DNA of 64,000 nucleotides. Origin: Streptomyces sp. L2. GTDB taxonomy: Bacteria; Actinomycetota; Actinomycetes; Streptomycetales; Streptomycetaceae. How positions within the stretch are numbered: the first letter of the stretch is position 1; the number at the start of each line of letters is the position of its first letter. Below are positions 23,234 to 32,710 of the stretch, in pieces. The stretch spans positions 4,278,001-4,342,000 of the forward strand of contig NZ_QBDT01000001.1 in the NCBI RefSeq assembly GCF_004124325.1, written 5' to 3'. Position numbers and translations under genes: made by a program. The notes under the pieces are model-generated. The model saw only the letters and a program-made list of their open reading frames with translations, was not told where the DNA came from and made no database searches.

Positions 23234-24208
23234 CTACGCCACCCGCCGTGCCGCGTACTCCGCGATCTCCGCCATCGGCGGCCGCTCCTCCGTGTCCACC
23301 GAGTATGTGCGCGGCTCGAAGCCGTCCGTCCCGCGCTCGAACTGGGTCAGCGCCGGCCGGAGCAGATGCCCGCGGGCCAGCCGCAGCTGCGCGGTGCGGT
23401 AGATCGCCGCGGCCATCCGGCCGAGCGCCTGCCCGTCCTGGTGCCGGTGCTTGCGCACGCCGACGTCCACCTGGGCCAGCGCGTCCAGGCCCACCAGGTG
23501 CAGCGCGTCCACGAGCATGCCCAGCTCGACGCCGTAGCCCACCGGGAACGGCAGCTGCTCCAGCAGGCCGCGCCGCGCCGCGTACTCCCCGCCGAGCGGC
23601 TGCACGAACCCCGCCAGCTGCGGCCAGTGCATGTTCAGCAGGGGGCGGGCCATCAGCTCGGTGACCCGGCCGCCCTGCCCGGTGGCACCGGCGAGCGGGC
23701 GGTCGTACATGGCCTTGACCAGTTGCACGTCCGGATCGGTCAGCAGCGGGCCGACGATGCCCGAGACGAAGTCGGCGGAGAACTCCCGCAGGTCGGCGTC
23801 GATGAAACAGACGATGTCACCCCGGGTGACCAGAAGTGAGCGCCACAGCACCTCGCCCTTGCCGGGGACGGAGGGGATGCGGGGGAGGATCGCGTCCCGG
23901 TGGACGACGCGGGCGCCTGCCGCCGCGGCCACCTCGGAGGTGCGGTCGGTCGAGCCGGAGTCGATCACGACGATCTCGTCCACCAGCGGCGTCCGCTCCA
24001 CCAGGTCACGGCGGATGACCTCGACGATCGCCCCGACCGTCGCCTCCTCGTTCAGCGCGGGCAGCACCACGCTGATCGACTGGCCCGAGCACCGCTTGGC
24101 GGCCAGTATCTTGTGCGGCGGACGGTCGGCCACGGACCAGGACCGGGTGGTCAGCCAGCGCTCGACTTCTTCCAGCACGGCCTGCGGCTCCTCACTCCTC
24201 GTGATCAC
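23234..24208 (-). CDS. gpgS: Glucosyl-3-phosphoglycerate synthase (GT81)
   Basis: A 324-residue GT-A fold glycosyltransferase. Signatures: ISVVLPALNEEATVGAIV (donor binding), VVIDSGSTDRT, GKGEVLWRSLLVTRGDIVCFIDADL with the metal-binding DxD equivalent DAD, and the C-terminal LAQVDVGVRKHRHQDGQALGRMA. It transfers glucose from an NDP-glucose to 3-phosphoglycerate, the first step to glucosylglycerate and, in mycobacteria, methylglucose polysaccharides. The phosphatase partner GpgP is not nearby. Start GTG 24208. It is divergent from the SAM riboswitch-thrC unit. Confidence 0.93.
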   Translation of the reverse strand: MITRSEEPQAVLEEVERWLTTRSWSVADRPPHKILAAKRCSGQSISVVLPALNEEATVGAIVEVIRRDLVERTPLVDEIVVIDSGSTDRTSEVAAAAGARVVHRDAILPRIPSVPGKGEVLWRSLLVTRGDIVCFIDADLREFSADFVSGIVGPLLTDPDVQLVKAMYDRPLAGATGQGGRVTELMARPLLNMHWPQLAGFVQPLGGEYAARRGLLEQLPFPVGYGVELGMLVDALHLVGLDALAQVDVGVRKHRHQDGQALGRMAAAIYRTAQLRLARGHLLRPALTQFERGTDGFEPRTYSVDTEERPPMAEIAEYAARRVA

Positions 24209-24337
24209 GGTGCGTCACCGTGATCCATCTCGCGGTTCGGACGACTATCTCAACAGTCCTGGCCTTCGGTTACAGTCTTGAACAACGCCGACGACCGTCG
24301 CATGCCGGGGGTCGCAAGCGTCCACAACCGAATACCG

Positions 24338-24476
24338 CTCATCCAGAGGGGCAGAGGGAAACGGCCCGATGAAGCCCCGGCAACCCTCCAGCCGGCACTC
24401 GTCTTCGTGGCGAGGCTCCCGGCTAGGGAAGGTGCCAAATCCGTCTCACGGCGAAGTGCGTCGTGAGAAAGATGAG
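24338..24476 (+). ncRNA. SAM riboswitch (SAM-I/SAM-IV clan) upstream of thrC
   Basis: The conserved core CAGAGGGGCAGAGGGAAAC is followed by GGCCCGATGAAGCC and CCGGCAACC, the hallmark of S-box/SAM-IV aptamers. The P1 helix closes between CTCATC (24338-24343) and GATGAG (24471-24476). The 3' strand of P1 runs into AGGAGAAAGG, the thrC ribosome-binding region, so SAM binding probably blocks translation initiation. Which subclass it belongs to (SAM-I or SAM-IV) needs a covariance-model search. Regulating thrC by SAM fits the homoserine branch point between threonine and methionine. Confidence 0.9.
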
Positions 24477-24496
24477 GAGAAAGGGCCTCGCCTCAC

Positions 24497-25798
24497 ATGG
24501 CTGCGCAGACAGTTGCAGACTCCAGCACCTCCGCCCCCGCCTCGACGTCCGCCGTCGACCTCGGTCCCGCCGCGGCCCTGAGCTGTCGCGAGTGCGGTCA
24601 CCGCGTCCCGCTCGGCCCCCTCTTCGCCTGCGAGGAGTGTTTCGGCCCGCTGGAGATCGCGTACGACTTCTCCGCCTACGACACCGAGGAACTCCGCGCA
24701 CGCATCGAGGCCGGCCCCGCGAACATCTGGCGGTACGCCCCGCTGCTGCCCGTCCCCGCCGACGTGGCCGACAAGCCGAACATCAACCCCGGCTGGACCA
24801 AGCTCGTCAAGGCCGACAACCTCGCCGCGGAGCTCGGCGTCACCGGCGGTCTGTACGTCAAGGACGACTCCGGCAACCCGACGCACTCCTTCAAGGACCG
24901 CGTCGTCGCCCAGGCCCTGGAGGCCGCGCGCGCCTTCGGCTTCACCACCCTGTCCTGCTCCTCCACCGGCAACCTCGCCGGCGCGGTCGGCGCCGCCGCC
25001 GCGCGGGCCGGCTTCCGCTCCTGCGTGTTCATCCCGCACGACCTGGAGCAGGGCAAGGTCGTCATGGCCGCGATCTACGGCGGCGACCTCGTCGGCATCG
25101 AGGGCAACTACGACGACGTGAACCGCTTCTGCTCCGAGCTGATCGGCGACCCGGCCGGCGAGGGCTGGGGCTTCGTCAACGTCAACCTGCGGCCGTACTA
25201 CGCGGAGGGCTCCAAGACCCTGGCGTACGAGATCTGCGAGCAGCTCGGCTGGCAGCTCCCGGACCAGCTCGTGGTGCCCATCGCGTCCGGCTCCCAGCTC
25301 ACGAAGATCGACAAGGGTCTCCAGGAACTGATCAAGCTGGGCCTGGTCGAGGACAAGCCGTACAAGATCTTCGGCGCGCAGGCCGAGGGCTGCTCGCCGG
25401 TGTCGACCGCGTACAAGGCGGGGCACGACGTCGTACGGCCGCAGAAGCCGAACACGATCGCCAAGTCGCTGGCCATCGGCAACCCGGCCGACGGACCGTA
25501 CGTCCTCGACATCGCGCGCCGCACCGGCGGGGCCGTGGAGGACGTGACCGACGAGGAAGTCGTCGACGCGATCAAGCTGCTGGCCCGCACGGAGGGCATC
25601 TTCGCGGAGACGGCGGGCGGCGTGACCGTCGGCGTCACCCGCAAGCTGCTCAAGGAGGGCCTGCTGGACCCGACGAAGACCACGGTCGTCCTCAACACGG
25701 GCGACGGCCTCAAGACCCTGGACGCGGTGGCCGGGACCGGCCTCACCGCCACCATCCGCCCGAACCTGGACTCCTTCCGAGAGGCTGGCCTCGCATGA
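24497..25798 (+). CDS. thrC: Threonine synthase
   Basis: A PLP enzyme, 433 aa, that turns O-phosphohomoserine into threonine. N-terminal zinc-ribbon-like CRECG...CEECFGPLE (Cys pairs at about residues 30-33 and 48-51), PLP lysine in GNPTHSFKDR, SSTGN phosphate loop, and FAETAGGVT near the C-terminus. The N-terminal 25 residues are Ser/Ala-rich and variable. ATG 24497 follows AGGAGAAAGGGCC. Controlled by the SAM riboswitch just upstream and overlapping the MoaD-like gene by ATGA (25795-25798). Confidence 0.96.
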   Translation: MAAQTVADSSTSAPASTSAVDLGPAAALSCRECGHRVPLGPLFACEECFGPLEIAYDFSAYDTEELRARIEAGPANIWRYAPLLPVPADVADKPNINPGWTKLVKADNLAAELGVTGGLYVKDDSGNPTHSFKDRVVAQALEAARAFGFTTLSCSSTGNLAGAVGAAAARAGFRSCVFIPHDLEQGKVVMAAIYGGDLVGIEGNYDDVNRFCSELIGDPAGEGWGFVNVNLRPYYAEGSKTLAYEICEQLGWQLPDQLVVPIASGSQLTKIDKGLQELIKLGLVEDKPYKIFGAQAEGCSPVSTAYKAGHDVVRPQKPNTIAKSLAIGNPADGPYVLDIARRTGGAVEDVTDEEVVDAIKLLARTEGIFAETAGGVTVGVTRKLLKEGLLDPTKTTVVLNTGDGLKTLDAVAGTGLTATIRPNLDSFREAGLA

Positions 25799-26070
25799 GC
25801 GTGACCGTTCGCATCCCCACCATTCTGCGTACCTACACCGGCGGGCAGGCCGAGGTCGCCGCCGAGGGCGCGACGCTGTCCGAGGTCATCGAGGACCTGG
25901 AGAAGCACCACACCGGGATCGCCGCCCGCGTGCTGGACGACCAGGGCAAGCTGCGCCGGTTCGTCAACGTGTACGTCAACGACGACGACGTCCGCTTCGA
26001 GCAGGGCCTGCAGACGGCCACCCCCGACGGCGCCGGCGTCTCCATCATTCCGGCCGTCGCCGGCGGCTGA
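25795..26070 (+). CDS. MoaD/ThiS-family small sulfur-carrier protein
   Basis: A 91-residue ubiquitin-fold protein ending in the diagnostic di-glycine (VSIIPAVAGG), which is adenylated and thiocarboxylated in the family. FVNVYVNDDDVRF and the RIPTILRTYTGG start match CysO-like and MoaD-like members. CysO works in an alternative cysteine pathway in mycobacteria; translational coupling to thrC and the SAM riboswitch here suggests sulfur amino-acid metabolism rather than molybdopterin synthesis (inference). Confidence 0.9.
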   Translation: MSVTVRIPTILRTYTGGQAEVAAEGATLSEVIEDLEKHHTGIAARVLDDQGKLRRFVNVYVNDDDVRFEQGLQTATPDGAGVSIIPAVAGG

Positions 26071-26076
26071 CCGAAT

Positions 26077-26106
26077 GACCGAACATTACCTTCGGTAATG
26101 CCGGTC
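26077..26106 (+). terminator. Hairpin terminating the thrC operon
   Basis: Nested inverted repeat: outer GACCG/CGGTC, inner CATTACC (26084-26090) and GGTAATG (26094-26100) with a 3-base loop, starting 7 bases after the MoaD-like stop. Confidence 0.65.
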
Positions 26107-26537
26107 ACTCATTGTTCATCCCCGCGGCGGCAGCCGCTAATGGGTGCAGTGCCCTCTCCGTGAGAGAAACGGAGGGGGCAATTCTGTGTGATTGAGCGCG
26201 GTAGAGTTGGGGAACGCGCTCCCGGACCGAGGGTCGGGAGCCTTGGAGTGGTGCCGCGGACCCGGCAAGAAATGGCCAAACTGTGTGGCCCTTTTGCGGC
26301 ATTCACCCCCTTTGTTCGGCCCGACTTGCCCTGAATTCGGGCGAATTCTCACCACATTCCGGATCGGGCTCGTCCAGAATTCTCGTCCGATTGACCTGTT
26401 GCAGACGGCAGTTGGACAGATACATTCAGCCGCGGTCGACGCGTTCCGGCGCACGCCCCCGAACACTGGTGGGCGAGGTCTGACCCGGGTCCGCGAAGTG
26501 CGGATCTGTGCAAGGGCCAGTAATAGGGGAGTTAGGC
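26107..26537 (+). promoter_or_regulatory. Long upstream region of the cold-shock gene
   Basis: About 430 bases with no convincing gene and clearly lower GC than its surroundings (TTGTTC, AATTC and TTTT tracts). It contains a hairpin at 26152-26178 (CCCTCTCCGT/ACGGAGGGGG) that may end upstream transcription. A TTGACC at 26391-26396 is followed after about 18 bases by GACAGATAC, a possible but weak promoter. That would give a 5' leader of about 110 bases, in keeping with the structured leaders of cold-shock mRNAs. Small open frames here (26109-26466, minus strand) have poor codon bias and were not called. Confidence 0.4.
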
Positions 26538-26741
26538 ATGGCTCAGGGCACCGTCAAATGGTTCAACGCGGAGAAGGGGTACGGCTTCATCGCGGTCGAC
26601 GGTGGTGCGGACGTCTTCGTCCACTACAGCGCCATTCAGATGGACGGCTACCGCAGCCTTGAAGAGGGCCAGCGGGTCGAGTTCGAGATCTCGCAGGGCC
26701 AGAAGGGCCCGCAGGCCGACATGGTTCGCGTCACCGCCTGA
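26538..26741 (+). CDS. Cold-shock protein (CspA family)
   Basis: A 67-residue cold-shock domain protein; RNA chaperone binding single-stranded nucleic acid in the cytoplasm. RNP1 KGYGFIAV and RNP2 VFVHYSAI are intact, start [18 protein letters not shown]-terminus [14 protein letters not shown] 26538 has GGGGAGTTAGGC upstream. Monocistronic with its own strong terminator. Confidence 0.96.
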   Translation: MAQGTVKWFNAEKGYGFIAVDGGADVFVHYSAIQMDGYRSLEEGQRVEFEISQGQKGPQADMVRVTA

Positions 26742-26753
26742 AACGTAGCTGCA

Positions 26754-26790
26754 CGAAGGGCCCGCACCTCCCGAGGTACGGGCCCTTCGG
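26754..26790 (+). terminator. Rho-independent terminator of the cold-shock gene
   Basis: Perfect 11-bp stem CGAAGGGCCCG (26754-26764) / CGGGCCCTTCG (26779-26789), with a second small stem ACCTC/GAGGT in the loop. Confidence 0.85.
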
Positions 26791-26941
26791 CATGCCCGGA
26801 CCGGGGGCGTGCGCTCACCGTGCGGGGGAGGCGCACGAACCGTTTCGCCGACGGCGGAGGGCACGGCCGACCCCCGAGAGGCGCTTGCGCCCACCCGTCA
26901 CCCGACCACCACCCCTCAACGAGCCCGCTTCGCGGGCGCAC

Positions 26942-26968
26942 CTTGCACTCGACGGTGCCGAGTGCTAA
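26942..26968 (+). promoter_or_regulatory. CIRCE element 1 (HrcA operator)
   Basis: CTTGCACTC - 9 bases - GAGTGCTAA: the right arm is perfect and the left arm differs by two bases from consensus TTAGCACTC-N9-GAGTGCTAA. It lies in the promoter region of groEL2 and marks HrcA control. Confidence 0.92.
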
Positions 26969-26977
26969 TCATTGGCG

Positions 26978-28753
<1,776 letters not shown>

Positions 28754-28793
28754 TCGACCTCGGGGCTCCGGCTCCGGTTGATCAACGTCCTTG

Positions 28794-28848
28794 CCGAGGG
28801 CGGCACCCTTTGTTGCGAGAAATTCGCGACAAGGGGTGCCGCCCTCGG
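28794..28848 (+). terminator. Very strong groEL2 terminator
   Basis: Near-perfect inverted repeat of about 25 bp per arm. The left arm begins CCGAGGGCGGCACCC at 28794, the right arm ends GGGTGCCGCCCTCGG at 28848, and the loop is GAAATTC. Confidence 0.9.
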
Positions 28849-28861
28849 GCGTTGTCGGCGG

Positions 28862-28973
28862 CTGCGGGTGCGTGGGGGCTTGTCGCGCAGTTCCCCGCGC
28901 CCCTGAGGTAGGTGCAGTGGACGCCCCTTCAGGGGCGCGGGGAACTGCGCGAGCAACCACGAAGCACCCGCAG
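28862..28973. repeat. Inverted pair of type A repeats
   Basis: Two copies of the GCGCAGTTCCCCGCGCCCC element face each other (28871-28912 and 28923-28960), and the outer ends CTGCGGGTGC / GCACCCGCAG also pair. The whole could fold into a cruciform or hairpin of about 112 bases between groEL2 and the old-yellow-enzyme gene. Confidence 0.85.
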
Positions 28974-29007
28974 TCACCGGCGAAACAGAACCCCCTCCTC
29001 GGGAATG

Positions 29008-29072
29008 TGCCGTACGGCATAGGAGGTTGCTTAAGGAGCTGCAACAATGCGTGCGCACATACCATGCGGTAT
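29008..29072. promoter_or_regulatory. Two dyads upstream of the old-yellow-enzyme gene
   Basis: A perfect 12-bp palindrome TGCCGTACGGCA (29008-29019) and a second dyad ATACC-ATGC-GGTAT (29059-29072) lie 31-95 bases before the GTG at 29103. They look like repressor operators; the regulator is not in this window. Confidence 0.4.
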
Positions 29073-29102
29073 AAGCAGCCCCGTTCCCAAGGAGCCCTCC
29101 CC

Positions 29103-30227
29103 GTGACCGTCACCCCCATCGCCTCCCGAGCGGCAGCGATCCTCTCCCGCCCGATCACCCTCGGCGGCCTCACCGTCCCCAACCGGATCGTGATGGCCCC
29201 GATGACCCGCATGTTCTCCCCGGGCGGCGTCCCCGGTGAGGACGTCGTGTCGTACTACGCCCGCCGCGCCGCCGCCGGGGTCGGCCTGATCGTCACCGAG
29301 GGCACGTACGTCGGGCACGACTCGGCGGGCCAGAGCAGCCGCGTCCCGCGGTTCCACGGGGAGGACCAGCTGGCGGGCTGGGCGAAGGTCGCCGAGGCGG
29401 TGCACGCGGGGGGCGGCACGATCGTCCCGCAGCTGTGGCACATCGGCATGGTCCGCAAGGAGGGCCAGCCGCCCTTCGCCGAGGCACCCGCCGTCGGCCC
29501 GTCCGGGCTGCGCATCGGTGAGGACGAGGCCACCGGCAAGGCGATGACCCAGGCCGACCTGGACGCCGTCATCGGCGCGTTCGCCGAGGCCGCGGCCGCC
29601 GCCGAGCGCATCGGCTTCGACGGCGTCGAGCTGCACGGCGCCCACGGCTACCTGCTCGACCAGTTCCTGTGGGCCGGCACCAACCGCCGTACCGACGCCT
29701 ACGGCGGCGACCCCGTGGCCCGTACCCGGTTCGCCGCGGAGATCGTCGCGGCCGTCCGCGAGGCCGTCTCCCCCGACTTCCCGGTCCTCTTCCGCTACTC
29801 GCAGTGGAAGCAGGAGGCCTACGACGCCCGTCTCGCCGAGACCCCCGAGGAGCTGGAGGCCATCCTGACCCCGCTCGCGGCGGCCGGCGTCGACGCCTTC
29901 CACGCCTCCACCCGCCGCTACTGGCTCCCCGAGTTCGACGACTCCGACCTCAACCTGGCCGGCTGGACGAAGAAGATCACCGGCAAGCCCACCATCACCG
30001 TCGGCTCGGTCGGTCTCAACGGCGACTTCATCAAGGCGTTCCAGGGGCAGGGCGCCGAGCTGGGCAGCCTGGACAATCTGCTGGACCGCCTGGAGCGCGA
30101 CGAGTTCGACATGGTCGCCGTCGGCCGCGCCCTGCTCCAGGACCCGGAGTGGGCGGCGAAGGTCCTCGCGGACCGCTTCGACGAGCTGAAGCCGTACGAC
30201 GCGGCGGCGCTGCAGACGCTGAGCTGA
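29103..30227 (+). CDS. Old yellow enzyme-type NADH:flavin oxidoreductase
   Basis: A 374-residue FMN-dependent ene-reductase fold (TIM barrel). Markers: PNRIVMAPMTRMFSPGGVP, PQLWHIGMV, the catalytic-site HGAHGYLLDQFLW (His pair), NRRTDAYGG, RYSQWK, and VGSVGLN...DMVAVGRALLQDPEWA near the end. It reduces activated alkenes, often in detoxification. GTG 29103 has AAGGAGCCCTCCCC upstream; the frame is open further 5' but reads through repeat sequence. Single gene. Confidence 0.93.
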   Translation: MTVTPIASRAAAILSRPITLGGLTVPNRIVMAPMTRMFSPGGVPGEDVVSYYARRAAAGVGLIVTEGTYVGHDSAGQSSRVPRFHGEDQLAGWAKVAEAVHAGGGTIVPQLWHIGMVRKEGQPPFAEAPAVGPSGLRIGEDEATGKAMTQADLDAVIGAFAEAAAAAERIGFDGVELHGAHGYLLDQFLWAGTNRRTDAYGGDPVARTRFAAEIVAAVREAVSPDFPVLFRYSQWKQEAYDARLAETPEELEAILTPLAAAGVDAFHASTRRYWLPEFDDSDLNLAGWTKKITGKPTITVGSVGLNGDFIKAFQGQGAELGSLDNLLDRLERDEFDMVAVGRALLQDPEWAAKVLADRFDELKPYDAAALQTLS

Positions 30228-30265
30228 GGCGGGGCGGGGACGCCGGTGGGGGCTGTCCGCAGGTC

Positions 30266-30835
30266 CTACAGATTGCCCATCGGCTGGATGTCGACGTACA
30301 CGGGCGTCCCCCACACCCGCAGCACCTCGTAGTCGGTGAACTCGTGCACCAGCCGGTACGCCATCGCCGGGCGGGAGCCGCGCCGCTGGGCGGCGAGATA
30401 CGCCTCCGCCTCGCGCAGGTCGCGGCGCGGGGTGCCGCACAGCTGCCACTCGCGGCCGTTCCACTCCTCCGGCAGCCAGCGCTGCTGCGGCTGGGGCCGG
30501 TCGGCGCGGACGCCGTACCGGGACGGCACGGGTGCAGGGGCCTCGACGGCGGGCGCCCTGCCCCCGTGCTCCGCCCGCCGGGCGGCCCGGCGCCGGGTCT
30601 CGCACAGGAGGCAGCGGTCCACGGCGTCCTCGTCCACCGGCCCGTTCGGGTGCTCGGGGCACCGGGTGGCGGGCTTGTCCGCCTCGACGGCCTCGTCCAG
30701 CCGATCGAGGGCGCGCCGCAGATCGGCCTTGATCTCGTGCAGCCGGGAGTCCGGGGTGTCACCGGAGAGCTGCTCCCCGTGCTCCCCGAGGACACGGAGG
30801 GCCCGTCCGAGGGCGGTGAGCTGGGCGTGGTTCAT
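30266..30835 (-). CDS. Hypothetical protein, 189 aa, downstream of Uma2
   Basis: Not recognised. N-terminal helical half (LTALGRALRVLGEHGEQLSGD, then IKADLRRALDRLDEAVEAD). A small Cys cluster (TRCPEHPNG...DRCLLCETRRRAARR) could bind zinc. The C-terminal part, with WLPEEWNGREWQLCGTPRRDLREAEAYLAAQRR and YEVLRVWGTPVYVDIQPMGN, looks like a compact beta-rich domain. Start ATG 30835, one base after the stop of the Uma2 gene, so co-translated. Probably an accessory of that module. Confidence 0.7.
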   Translation of the reverse strand: MNHAQLTALGRALRVLGEHGEQLSGDTPDSRLHEIKADLRRALDRLDEAVEADKPATRCPEHPNGPVDEDAVDRCLLCETRRRAARRAEHGGRAPAVEAPAPVPSRYGVRADRPQPQQRWLPEEWNGREWQLCGTPRRDLREAEAYLAAQRRGSRPAMAYRLVHEFTDYEVLRVWGTPVYVDIQPMGNL

Positions 30836-30836
30836 G

Positions 30837-31517
30837 TCAGTCCGCGTACTCCTTGAGTTCCTGGGTGTCCAGGGTGAAGCCCAGCGGCTCGGGCAGATCC
30901 ACGGGGGTACTCCAAGGGTAGGAGGGAGCCTGCTGGTACCGGCCGTCCTTCGGCTCGCTGAACACCGTGACCCTGCGGTTGTCGCGGTCGATGAGGAGGT
31001 AGAGGGGGATACCGGCCGTCGCATAGCCGACGGGCTTTTCCACGCGGTCACGCTTGTCCGTGTCCCGGTCGTGGGAGGTGATCTCCACAGCCATCAGGAT
31101 GCCGTCGGTAGCCGACCACTCGCCGTGCCCGGTGAAATGTCCCTTGCGCGCGACGGCTCCGTCCGTGCGGGCTCGGCCCTTGCAGTAGGCCTCCGCCTTG
31201 ACCCCGGACTCCGGGTAGACGCGCAGATCGGGCCGGTGCTGCATGCACTGCTCCTGGAGCCAGATGAGGATCTCCCGATGGTTGCCGTCCGGCACTGCCT
31301 TGACCTCGACTTTTCCGTTGATGTACTCCAGCCGCACGGTTTCCGGGGCGCTGGCCTCCAGCTCCTCGAACTCGTCGACGTCGAGCGGCCCGTGCCGGAT
31401 GTACAGCCGACCGCCGAGGAACTCCAGCCGGTTGCGCAGCTCGCTCGGAGCCCTGCGGACGAGTTCTTCGAAGTCCTCGACGGACATCTGGGGGCGATCA
31501 GCGGTGTCATGGGTCAT
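30837..31517 (-). CDS. Uma2-family (DUF820) PD-(D/E)XK nuclease-like protein, module A
   Basis: A 226-residue Uma2 protein of the restriction-endonuclease-like fold. Core elements: PELRNRLEFLGGRLYI-type N-terminal strand, LEYINGKVEVK, an acidic ARTDGAVAR strand and LMAVEITSHDRDTDKRDRVEKPVGYATAGIPLYLLID, which carries the E-x-x...K/R catalytic pattern and the YxxxGIPxYxLID signature. The ATG at 31517 has AAGGAGGCAACGCC upstream. The family is multiplied in Streptomyces and cyanobacteria; biological role unsettled. It follows the winged-helix gene at 31577-32458 with a 59-base gap. A second Uma2 gene with a paralogous winged-helix partner lies at 59355. Confidence 0.88.
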   Translation of the reverse strand: MTHDTADRPQMSVEDFEELVRRAPSELRNRLEFLGGRLYIRHGPLDVDEFEELEASAPETVRLEYINGKVEVKAVPDGNHREILIWLQEQCMQHRPDLRVYPESGVKAEAYCKGRARTDGAVARKGHFTGHGEWSATDGILMAVEITSHDRDTDKRDRVEKPVGYATAGIPLYLLIDRDNRRVTVFSEPKDGRYQQAPSYPWSTPVDLPEPLGFTLDTQELKEYAD

Positions 31518-31576
31518 GGCGTTGCCTCCTTGCTCCCATGCTGCCCCGGTGTGGTGATGCCGGACCGTAGAAGCGG

Positions 31577-32458
31577 TCATCCGAGTCGCCCTTCTCGTCG
31601 TCGTTCCAAAATCACAGCACGCATGCCGGAGGCATAGTCACGGATGGCGGAGGGTGAAGGGGGCGCACTGGAGTGCGGCCGGTCGGCCGGGCGCGCGCCC
31701 CGGCAGCCCCGGCACAGCCCGCCCGGCAGCGCCTCCGGCCGTCCCGGCACACCGCACTCCGCGCACTCCAGGAGCCGGCGGGGAGGGGACTGCCGGGGAG
31801 GTTCGGGTGCCGCCGGTGCGGGCGGCAGCTTGTCGGTCAGCCGTCTGCGGACCAGCGCGGCCGGATGGTGGACGGGGCTGGGCAGCCCGGCGGTCAAGGC
31901 CCGTAGTACGTCCTCGTCCCGGGCGCCCCTCGCGAACCACTCCGCGACCAGCGGGGCGAGGGCCGCGCAGTCGGCTCCGGACAGGGACAGCACGGGGGCG
32001 GTGCGGCCGAGGGCGGCGAGGAGGACGTGGGCGCGCGAGCGGGTCGGCCGAGGGGACGAGAGGCTCTCGGCAGGTGCGTCTCCTCGTACGAACCCGGCCC
32101 ACCAGTCATCGTCGCGCGCGTCGCGGGAGAACCACGATCGGGTGATCCAGCGGACGACGTCCGTGCCGGGCAGGCGTTCGCGTCCGCGCCGCAGATGCCC
32201 TTCCCGCTGCAACCGCCGTAGCGCGGTGCCGAGGGCGCACTGCCCGTACGGCAGCACCTTGGCCAGCGTCTTCACGGAGATGTCTGCGCCCTCGGGCAAC
32301 CGGTCGAGGTAGGCGGCGATGGCGGCTTCGCGGGGCGGGAGGTGGGCGAAGTCGTCGTTCCGGCGAGTCGGTTGCCCCGGCACGGAACGCTTGCCGTAAC
32401 CCGGCTTGGCGAGGGGGTGCGCGGAGGCGGGGGCAGCACTAAAATCGGCGTCAGCCAT
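31577..32458 (-). CDS. Winged-helix + zinc-ribbon protein, module A
   Basis: A 293-residue DNA-binding protein. Residues about 45-105 are a winged helix (LPEGADISVKTLAKVLPYGQ...ALRRLQREGHLRRGRER), the middle is helical (LSLSGADCAALAPLVAEWFARG..DVLRALTAGLPSPVHHPAALVRRRL), and the C-terminus has a zinc-ribbon-like CAECG...CRGCRG. The paralogue at 59992-60882 shares all three blocks. ATG 32458 lies 10 bases after a hairpin-enclosed GGAAGA ribosome-binding site. The 5' leader (32459-32527) is structured and conserved with the paralogue. Probably a regulator; target unknown. Confidence 0.82.
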   Translation of the reverse strand: MADADFSAAPASAHPLAKPGYGKRSVPGQPTRRNDDFAHLPPREAAIAAYLDRLPEGADISVKTLAKVLPYGQCALGTALRRLQREGHLRRGRERLPGTDVVRWITRSWFSRDARDDDWWAGFVRGDAPAESLSSPRPTRSRAHVLLAALGRTAPVLSLSGADCAALAPLVAEWFARGARDEDVLRALTAGLPSPVHHPAALVRRRLTDKLPPAPAAPEPPRQSPPRRLLECAECGVPGRPEALPGGLCRGCRGARPADRPHSSAPPSPSAIRDYASGMRAVILERRREGRLG

Positions 32459-32527
32459 GGGATCGAAATCTTCCTTCGATCTTGTAGGTCAGGCCCTCGC
32501 ACAGGTGTTGGCGCACCGGCGGGGGCC
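32459..32527 (-). ncRNA. Structured 5' leader of winged-helix gene A (covarying with leader B)
   Basis: Read on the minus strand: an outer stem GGCCCCCGC/GCGAGGGCC (32519-32527 with 32492-32500) encloses an inner stem GGTG/CACC (32514-32517 with 32504-32507). CTGACC and a second hairpin follow (ATCGAA/TTCGAT, 32475-32480 with 32462-32467) whose loop holds GGAAGA, the ribosome-binding site. The leader at 60883-60948 keeps the outer stem and CTGACC but changes the inner stem to GGGA/TCCC, a compensatory change. Confidence 0.65.
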
Positions 32528-32710
32528 ATTTACGTCTGACGGCACGTTAGAGCCCGGTGACTCTTCGTGGCAAGTCGAACGCGTCAAGTCAACACGCGGG
32601 GTGGGAGGGTGGGTTGAGACCCACCACCCACTCCACAGAAAGAGGTCTCGGACCTCGAAGCACGGAACTTGAGCTTCGGGCAGGGTTGCCGTCGGTGGTG
32701 GACTGGGACC

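Noticed and set aside
26109..26466. Small minus-strand genes in the cold-shock leader
   Set aside because: Their codon third positions lack the genome bias and the translations match nothing.
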